NCBI GenBank assembly: GCA_963082975.1 | Contig: OY720348.1 | Coordinates: 17,351,146-17,415,145 of the forward strand | Reading direction: 5' to 3' | DNA length: 64,000 bases | DNA from: Labia minor | Lineage: Eukaryota > Arthropoda > Insecta > Dermaptera > Spongiphoridae | Shown: positions 57,021 to 64,000 of the stretch, piece after piece | Layout of the letters: each line of letters begins with the position of its first letter | How positions within the stretch are numbered: position 1 is the first letter of the stretch | Translations under genes and position numbers: made by a program | Notes under the pieces: generated by a model | Told to the model about the DNA's origin: nothing | The model's database searches: none | Seen by the model: only the letters and a program-made list of their open reading frames with translations

Positions 57021-57272
57021 CAGGTCCCCTAAACTCAATTGTTTTCCGTGAAACAAAGTTTTTGGCGCCATCTGGTTATGCTGGCATTCGAAAATATAAT
57101 AAAAAATCGGGCTTGTGTGTGTGTTGTGTGTATGTGTTTGGTCTTTGCAAAGACCAAACACACAAGTCAGATTTTTTTTTTCAATTAGTTACTGCCAGCA
57201 TTCGCATGGTGGCGCCAAAAACTTTGTTTCACGGAGAACAATAGAGTTTAGCAGTCTGTTAGATGGTCTGTG
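57021..57272. mobile_element. Palindromic hAT-type foldback, 252 bp, 8-bp TSD
   Basis: An exact GTCTAGTG duplication flanks it (57013-57020 and 57273-57280). Inside, 57030-57250 is almost wholly palindromic, centred at 57147/57148 (GTGTTTGGTCTTTGCAAAGA). The arms share AACTTTGTTTCACGG-type, GGCGCCA and TGCCAGCATTCG sequences. The uninterrupted target is preserved in the opposite arm (~59430-59457). No coding capacity; the open frames at 57011-57300 are spurious. Confidence 0.85.
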
Positions 57273-57640
57273 GTCTAGTGACAAAAACGGTACATTGTAA
57301 TATCAAAAACAGGACGGTGTTATAAAATGAAGAGTTAAGAATTAGAAAGCGTCTAGAAATATTTTGTTTGTTTGCCATTTTAACCTTTTTATGCATAATA
57401 TACATAATTTACTAAAAAAAGTATAATATAAACATAATAATTCTATAGTGAGTGGAAAATATTTAGCTACGATGGTATCATGAAGAAAATTTCGCCGATT
57501 ACCTTATCTTACGCAACAAATTTTGATCTTTTAATATTTTAATAATAAAACTCCTCACACTCCATAACAAAATTTTAGTTTTTACTATAGTTTGTTTAAA
57601 CGGGACAAAATTGACATTTTTATTAAAACTCTTCAAATGT

Positions 57641-58789
57641 TATTTTTTCTTAAAAAAGAGTAAGATGATAATAAAAATGAATAATATAAACATATTAATT
57701 CTATAAACCATTATTCTATCGTGATATAACAGATACAAAAATTTAGGTACATGTAGAAGGGTGTACGATGAAATTTAGGTAATCAAATTTGGATGTTTCA
57801 ACACATTATCACAAAACTTCTCCTACTCCTTAAAACATTTTGACTTTTTATTATAATTTGTTAAAACCTGGACAAAATTGACAATTTTATTAAAACAACG
57901 GTATGGTCGAAAAATATAAAAAAAACACTACTGTCCCGGGATCTGAACAGTACGTATGGTCACCCTATGAAAAATACAAGTATTTTTCTTATCGGGGTTA
58001 GTATCACTGTGTTTTGAGTAGCAATGTACTTTAAACATTTTCGATATATTTTAGAAAGAATCTGTGATTATCTGTAAATAAACATTCTATCCAGGAAGAA
58101 ACCAGCACACTAAAATAAAGTTTTGACACTATCATTCTCATTTCTAGCACTTCACTGAGGAAGATAAGAAAAATCGGAGGATTTAGTATTTTGACGACCC
58201 CGAGGTTGATTAATCAGCTAAAAGAAAGAGAGGCGACTATTATAGTATGAAAAGAATACATTTTCATATTCGTTTTACTGAAAAGGAAATGTTCTATATT
58301 TCTTTTATAATAACTGTTTGAACATAATGCAACTGACTGAAAAATTAAGTGTCCATTTATCCCCACTTATGGGGACAAACAGATATTCTGTCACTTTGGT
58401 TTAAATTTTTAAATACATTATTATTTGTAGTAATAAAAATACAAAACTATAAAAATTAATACACAAACACACTATTAGCAATAATAGATAGATGATTTTT
58501 TTTTTCAAATAGAATAAATTCTAGGAGTAATTTGTAAATATGTCCTTAGGGTTCTAATTTTGAGAACAATGAATTAGATAACTTTTTATATGAACAACGA
58601 CTATTTATATAATTGGAAAATAAATATTTTGGATATATTTATATTTAAATATATACTAATTACACTACTATACATACATTTTTAAATATATATTTGTTCT
58701 TATTTTTCTTTAACACGTTCCCGCCGGCATGTACCACCGGTGGCTCACGGGATATTAGTGCATTTTCATCGTTTTCGACTGTACCGTCA
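57641..58789. other. Centre of the inverted repeat
   Basis: AT-rich, non-coding. It repeats fragments of the arms (ACAAAACTTCTCCTACTCCT at 57812, near the arm sequence at 57550) and has a CCCGGGATCTGAAC block at 57933. Confidence 0.4.
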
Positions 58790-59074
58790 GTTTAATAAAA
58801 ATGTCAATTTTGTCCGGTTTTAAACAAACTATAGTAAAAACTAAAATTTTGTTATGGAGTGTGAAGTGTTTTATTATTAAAGTATTAAAAGATCGAAATT
58901 TGTTGTGTAAGATAAGGCAATCGGAGAAATTTTCTTCATGATACCATCGTAGCTAAATATATTCCTCTCACTATAGAATTAGTATGTTTATATAATAATT
59001 TTTGTAGTAAATTATGTATAATATGCATAAAAGTGGCAAACAAACAAAATTTATTTATTTTAAATTCCCTAGAC

Positions 59075-59345
59075 CAGCGATTCTTAACTTGTGGATCGCA
59101 CGAGCATATCCAAAAGAAAATTCCCGACTTTTTTTTCAATATAGTTCTAAAAAAAGGTAAGATGATTGATTTTGTGGGCCAACTACTGAACATTTTCGAT
59201 TATTTTTCAATTTTTTTCAATATGGTTCTAAAAAAAATAAAAAGGTCAGATGATTTTGCGATGCTTTGAAACATTTCCGGTGGGGGGGGGATGAAAATTA
59301 TGATTGAAAATTGGGTCGTGATTACTAATCGGTTGAGCAACACTG
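59075..59345. mobile_element. hAT-type MITE, 271 bp, 8-bp TSD
   Basis: Exact CCCTAGAC duplication at 59067-59074 and 59346-59353. Ends CAGCGATTCTTAACTTGTGG and GGTTGAGCAACACTG are inverted and related to the 44470 element. The interior repeats CAATATGGTTCTAAAAAAA-type sequence seen also at 44540. The other arm at ~57350 shows the unfilled target. Confidence 0.85.
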
Positions 59346-59457
59346 CCCTAGACCATTTCTAATTCTTAACTCTTCATTTTATAACACCGTCCTGTTTTTG
59401 ACATTACAATGTCCCGTTTTTGTCACTAGACTATATGGTCACCCTAATTTAGATGGA

Positions 59458-61844
59458 TTAATTAAGTCTGATAAAATTTTATAGTTATTATAACACTCGT
59501 TTCAATTAAAATGCAGTCAAAATAATTATAATTTTACAAGTATTACTCATATCACTATAAACCATGTCTTAAGTAATCATACTAAATATTCTAAATAAGA
59601 TAATATTATCTTCAAATATTAATTAAATTTGAAATAAATTAGGAGAATTTTTTTTGTTTGTATTATGTTATTAAATAATAATTTACAGTTTTAGATTTCA
59701 TTCAAATTGAGAATATTAATATTTACATATTTAAAAAAAAAATTTCTTTGAATTTCTTATTTGATAAATTTCATTAAATTTTTATTTATATTTATCATTT
59801 TATAAAACAATATAAATATATTTATATTCAAATATGATTATATTATTAAAATGTTTTTATTTAACTTTCTAAACCTTAAATAGTAATTGTATCTTTATTA
59901 TAACAAGCTAACTTCATTCATCATATTTAGGTATATACTTGACAAGTTAATTATTGAATTCATTGGTGTGGATTAGGTTTTAAATAAAATTTAAAAAATT
60001 TAATAATGATAATTTAGTTTTTTAAAAAAAAAAAAAAAAAAAAATAAAAATTTGAAACAATTTAAAGAACTAATAAAATTAGAGAGTAACAACGATTAAT
60101 TAAATGGCTATCAATCTTAATTAACGAGTTCAATTAAAATAAAACTAATTTTCCTCTCTCAATTACAGTACTCTTTCATTTTACAGTAAAATTTCCCACA
60201 AGATTCTACCATAATTACGTTAATTGAAAGAATAATAATTAATTTTAGGAAATTTAGCTATTTCAGGTATATGAAAATTTAAATTTAAATAAATATTAAT
60301 AATAATTTTAATGAAATAAATTATTTTTTAGAATTTAGCTCAAGGAATATAATTAAATGTTTTTATGTGATATTTTTTCATTAAACCTATTTGTGAAAAA
60401 CCTATCTATGATTATAATTCTATTTAACAATAGATATAAATTGAATTGATCGGAAATTAGGTATTATATTCATTGTTGAATTATTACTATTATTATTATT
60501 ATTATTTTATTTGTTCTATCTTTGGATATATTCAAAGTGAAGGAATACTTGAAAGGGAAATGAATTATTAGATGATTAGACTGTGATGCTTTCAAAATCA
60601 TAAAAGAGTTATTTTCCTATCAAATATATTGGTAATATAAACCACACAAAATTAGAAAAGATTTTTCTATTAAAATCAAATGTAATCTTAATTAATATAT
60701 GATTTTAAATTGTATACAAAAAAATCTTGAATATATACAATTATTTATTTGAAAAAAATATATGAGATGTAAATTATTAAATCAGTGATGTTTTGGTAAA
60801 ATAAGAAGTAAGGGAACGCATAGTGGGAGCAAAAAAAAGTCCAATTTTCAGCAAACTATTTTTTTCCATATAAGTTTTTATTTTTTCTTACTATACTAAA
60901 TATTAACGAACACAAAAAAAGAAATTCTAACAGTAGATTTAAGTGGGAGTTGTCGGGACATAAAAAAGTACTGGAACGCGTTCCGGTTCTGAAAAAAAAG
61001 GTAAGGGAACGTCGTTCCCCCGCGTTCCCCTCCCAATACACCACAGTATTAAATTATATATTAATTAAAAAAAAAAACAATTTTGTTTACGAATGATATT
61101 TTTTTTAAATATAAGTCGAAAATAAAATGATAAGAAAATGAATTTTTTTTTTTTTTTTAAGAATTTACTATATTTTTATATAATTATTTAATGATAATAC
61201 ATCGATATGTAAAAATAAAAATGAAAAGAAATGAATTATTAAAATTTTAAATATAATATTTATATATTTTAATAATTTTCTATAAAATTTATAAAAAAAT
61301 GTGTATTTATTTATTAGGAATTAAAAATTTTGAGTAATATAAGCAAAATGTCAAAATTTATTTTTGTATATATATATTGTATTTATTGATAGTTGAGAGT
61401 TTAAAAATCTATAATTTTAAACTAAAATCATGTTTTTTTTTTCTTATTTTTAAAATTAATAAAATATAGTATTTTTTAATTTTATTATGAATTTAGAATA
61501 AAAATATTATAAACAAACTGATATGTTATTAAATTTAACTATTAAGATGGGGAGGAGGCTCAAAAGTTTAAGTTTCCCCTTATCTATAATAACAATATTA
61601 ATAGAATACTAGATTATATATTTATTCGATTTTGTGAAAAATCTTTTATTGTTAACTACTAGAAAATTTGAGAATATATTTATTAAAGATATTTTGAAAA
61701 TTTTATATTATATTATTTATAAGCAAGGGGGTAATAATAAAATTTTCTATTATTTTTATTAATAATTGAGCGAAAACTTTTATGGGTAGTAAATATTGTG
61801 AGGTTCGGACTCACCAAGAAGAAGCGCGTTTGTTAAGGGAATAG
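59458..61844. other. AT-rich region without genes
   Basis: Poly-A at ~60024-60046, AAT/TTA repeats at 60485-60505, a less AT-rich patch 60950-61045 (TGGAACGCGTTCCGGTTCTG, GAACGTCGTTCCCCCGCG) that reads like a transposon remnant (60856-61044 open on the - strand). No gene evident. Confidence 0.35.
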
Positions 61845-62237
61845 GCAGTTGGTCCGCCGGAGGCGAAGATCTTCACAACAGGCACTGTCCCCGTTGACGT
61901 CAGTCACAGCAATCAAGTTATCAGGCAGCAACTGCGCTTCAACGAGGACGACAGCCCACGCGTCGCCGCCTCCGGCCCTCCAACGCCTAATAGGGCCTCA
62001 ACTCCTGCCGAAGGACTCATACCCTTTTCATCCACACCCGCAAACCTCCTTACTGGTGGCTCTACAAACTTCTTACAAGCCATCAAATTAATTAATGGAA
62101 ATCTTGATATGGATTCTTCTAATTACAGGGAGGATGGAGTGATATGGTGGGGGGGAGGGAGGTTGATACAAATAAGAAATCAATCAACGGGAGGAGTCCA
62201 ATCAGAATTTTATAACCAGATGAGACCAAAATTATAA
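61845..62237 (+). CDS. Candidate exon of an unidentified protein
   Basis: An AT-poor block (61805-62090) in otherwise extremely AT-rich DNA. The + frame starting after TAG at 61842-61844 stays open for 130 codons to TAA at 62235: FTTGTVPVDVSHSNQVIRQQ, LRFNEDDSPRVAASGPPTPN, RASTPAEGLIPFSSTPANLL, GSTNFLQAIKLIN. The Pro/Ser/Thr-rich composition looks like a disordered regulatory segment. There is no early Met; AGGCAG at 61843-61848 could be a weak acceptor. Another + frame (61849-62091) and a reverse frame are also open, as expected of GC-rich sequence, so the reading frame is uncertain. I do not recognise the protein. Confidence 0.35.
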   Translation, partial: AVGPPEAKIFTTGTVPVDVSHSNQVIRQQLRFNEDDSPRVAASGPPTPNRASTPAEGLIPFSSTPANLLTGGSTNFLQAIKLINGNLDMDSSNYREDGVIWWGGGRLIQIRNQSTGGVQSEFYNQMRPKL

Positions 62238-62434
62238 TATAAACTACATTTCTGATTTTAAAGATTTTAATTATCTCTCTGAGTTTAATTTTTTTTTTTT
62301 TAAATTATTAAAGACATAAATGAGACAAATATTTAAACTAAGTTTTAAGTAAAAAATAAATTTACTAATAAGCAACCACTACAGGTGTTTTTGAAGAATA
62401 TGAAATATAGTTTCATAGTATTTATTTAGAACTA

Positions 62435-63450
62435 GAAGGCCAGGTCCATGACTTTTTGAATGTAACACAGGTTTTTGGTTAAAAAATTATTTTATTTTTA
62501 ATACACTTTACTTAACTCATACTGTCCGGTTGTCCGGTTGTCCGTTTGTACGCGGGTTGTACGCGGGTTGTCCGCGGCATTTTATAATCGATATTTCAAC
62601 AACTTCCCGTCATTCAATCAACTTGAAATTTTGCATACGCGCTTGCTCCTGTTAATAATACACGAATCAATTGAAAAATCCACTGAATTATTTATCTATT
62701 AGTGGTAATTAATTAACTAAACTTTCATATGCGGAATATGGAATAGTTCACTATTTCAATCATAGATGGCGATAGCAGTTCTACTAAAAAGTATAAAATA
62801 AATATAAGTAAAAATAAATCTTTTTAAAAAACACACTAAAATTGCACTAAAAAGTAAAAAATAAAATCACTGTAAAGTGTGTGCGCTCAAATTATAATAA
62901 CACCGTAAAAACACACACTTTACAGTGATTTTATTTTTTACTTTTTAGTGCAATTTTAAGTAAAGTGTGTTTTTTAAAAAGATTTCTTTTTACTTAAATT
63001 TTTCAACGTAGTCTCCTTTGAGCTGTATACACTTCGTCCAACGTTTCTCCAATTTTTTTATCCCTTCTAAAAAATAAGATTTGTCGAGGACATCAAAATA
63101 GCTATTGGTGTCAATTCACCCCGAAAGACCCACTGTTTTGACTGCTGTTTGGTCTCTGGTGTGTTGTGGTGGATCCACATTTTATCCACGGTTATGAAAT
63201 GGCGCAAAAAATTGTCCATTTTGCGGTTAAACAACGCTAAACATGAGCACAGGAAATTATCTTTTTTCCATTTTCTTCTCAAATCACGAAGTAGTTTACT
63301 ATTAATGGAGGTCAAACAAAAACTAAAAGACCCAGTTGGTTCCAATTTCGACAGGAGTCAGCTGATAGTTGACTGTTGAGAGGAGCAGTGTTGTCATTTC
63401 ATTTAAAAGACAGAAATTTAAAAAATCATGAACTTATTGACCTGCCTTCG
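62435..63450 (-). mobile_element. Deleted mariner with a nested insertion
   Basis: TA-flanked inverted ends: GAAGGCCAGGTCCATGACTT (62435) and the reverse complement of CGAAGGCAGGTCAATAAGTT (63450). The reverse strand at 63100-63345 encodes FITVDKMWIHHNTPETKQQS, the mariner region with the first catalytic Asp, fused by deletion to flanking parts. About 490 bp at ~62503-62996 is a separate insertion. Confidence 0.8.
62503..62996. mobile_element. Foldback insertion nested in a mariner
   Basis: Absent from the sister mariner at 51543. It has tandem TTGTCCG/GTACGCGGGTTGT repeats at 62524-62575, and then a long inverted repeat: ~62805-62882 against ~62912-62996 (AAAGTAAAAAATAAAATCAC and its reverse complement; CACTTTAC repeated). 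Its left edge ACACTTTACTTAA is inverted at TTAAGTAAAGTGT (62956). Confidence 0.65.
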
Positions 63451-63992
63451 TATTATAACCTCTTTGAGAAATTGTGGTCTAATTAATTTTACCTCTATTT
63501 TCTGACTTATTGAAAAGTTTCAGACTTGATGCAAATTTTTTAGACATCAATATAACGTAAATGAATTCTATTACTCTAATTATAAGGTTTACGATTTTTA
63601 TTACTCAATTCTCACTAATTGACTACGGCCAGGTTTATTCATTTTCTATATTTGTTCTTGTCATTATTAATATGAGAATTTATCCTATTTTATTAAATAT
63701 TTCAAAGGTAATTTTGTTATAAATTCAATGTAGTCTTTATTGGGTTTAGTTTTGTTTATTTCTATGATCCTCATCCAAACCTTTAATCATCACGAATGCC
63801 TGATATATCGATGTATAAGGAATTAGAGAAAGGATAATTTTTACAAAAGGTAATTTAATAAAATCTTTGAAAATAAACAGTGATGATTCTGGATTAAATT
63901 AATAAAAGCAAATACTTTCTTATTCTTAAGCCTTTCTCTATGAAGTAAGTTTAAATAAATATTTAAAAAACATTATAGAAATGAAAACTAAC

Positions 63993-64000
63993 CTGGAATT
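63993..64000 (-). other. Possible splice donor at the window edge
   Basis: The reverse strand reads AATTCCAG|GTTAGTTTTC, a good donor. It could end a non-coding first exon of bdl, whose first coding exon has an upstream acceptor at 55548. The exon itself lies beyond the window. Confidence 0.25.

Larger units (their letters stand above)
56996..59457. repeat. Large inverted repeat, ~0.4-kb arms, 2.5 kb overall
   Basis: Excluding later insertions, the left arm (~56996-57020 plus 57281-57640) is the inverse of the right arm (58790-59066 plus 59354-59457). Shared blocks include TATAAAATGAAGAGTTAAG, GTAGCTAAATAT-type and TATCATGAAGAAAATTT-type segments and AAACTATAGTAAAAACTAAA (right arm). Both ends read GGTGACCATA/TATGGTCACC. 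Another GTATGGTCACCCTATG at 57955-57975 marks a further terminus in the centre. Probably a foldback DNA element or two inverted copies; family unknown. Confidence 0.75.

Noticed and set aside
61849..62091. 80-codon MVRRRRRSS frame as the coding frame
   Set aside because: Composition is less protein-like than the overlapping 130-codon frame, and its Met has no supporting context; left unresolved.

Overview
The window is very AT-rich eukaryotic nuclear DNA with split genes (GT-AG introns, pyrimidine-rich acceptors), many (AT)n and CATA/TGTC/GACA microsatellites and heavy transposon debris. An IgSF9-type adhesion gene resembling insect Borderless, together with mariner, piggyBac, hAT, pogo, Penelope-like and non-LTR relics, points to an arthropod, most likely an insect. 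The species cannot be read from the sequence. There is no bacterial-type operon, CRISPR array, rRNA gene or convincing functional tRNA.

Two multi-exon host genes can be rebuilt in frame and face each other. On the + strand, a coiled-coil tail-anchored protein of the IRAG/LRMP (MRVI1) family has 11 firmly phased exons from 34229 to 45185, plus a probable upstream exon at 330-507 joined across a 33.7-kb intron through a GC donor. On the - strand, a 12-exon gene (55509 down to 46667) encodes a 699-residue protein with a signal peptide, four Ig domains, two FN3 domains, one membrane segment and a short tail, best matching Borderless/Turtle. Their stop codons lie about 1.5 kb apart. A third gene, an uninterrupted C2H2 protein with 18 canonical fingers plus one degenerate finger, lies at 25963-27687 on the - strand inside the presumed IRAG intron. 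An AT-poor 393-bp open frame near 61.85 kb may be an exon of an unidentified gene.

Most of the rest is mobile DNA. 0.9-2 kb: a hAT-type element carrying a nested MITE. 3.5 kb: a palindrome with Penelope-like hammerhead-like motifs. 5-8.3 kb: several copies of a MITE ending in CTATCTCGC. 10.4-12.7 and 28.1-29.3 kb: a family ending in ACCGACCGACGAT, including two nearly identical 1-kb copies. 12.7-13.7 kb: a pogo-like element with a PHD-like remnant. 13.9-14.7 kb: a possible solo LTR. 15-20 kb: mixed short repeats with tRNA-like heads. 21.4-22.3 kb: a piggyBac transposase 3' part. 30.1-31.2 kb: a non-LTR retrotransposon 3' end. 32.2-34.1, 37.1-37.8, 40.1-41.0, 51.5-52.0 and 62.4-63.5 kb: deleted mariner elements. 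44.5, 57.0 and 59.1 kb: small hAT-type elements with exact 8-bp target duplications. The 57-59.5 kb region is a large inverted repeat in which each arm carries a hAT insertion and the opposite arm preserves the empty site.

I did not find a clear new multi-gene system. The best leads are the arthropod IRAG-like gene with its paired kinase-type motifs and odd first intron, the block-duplicated zinc-finger array, the internally dated inverted repeat at 57-59.5 kb, and several foldback elements.
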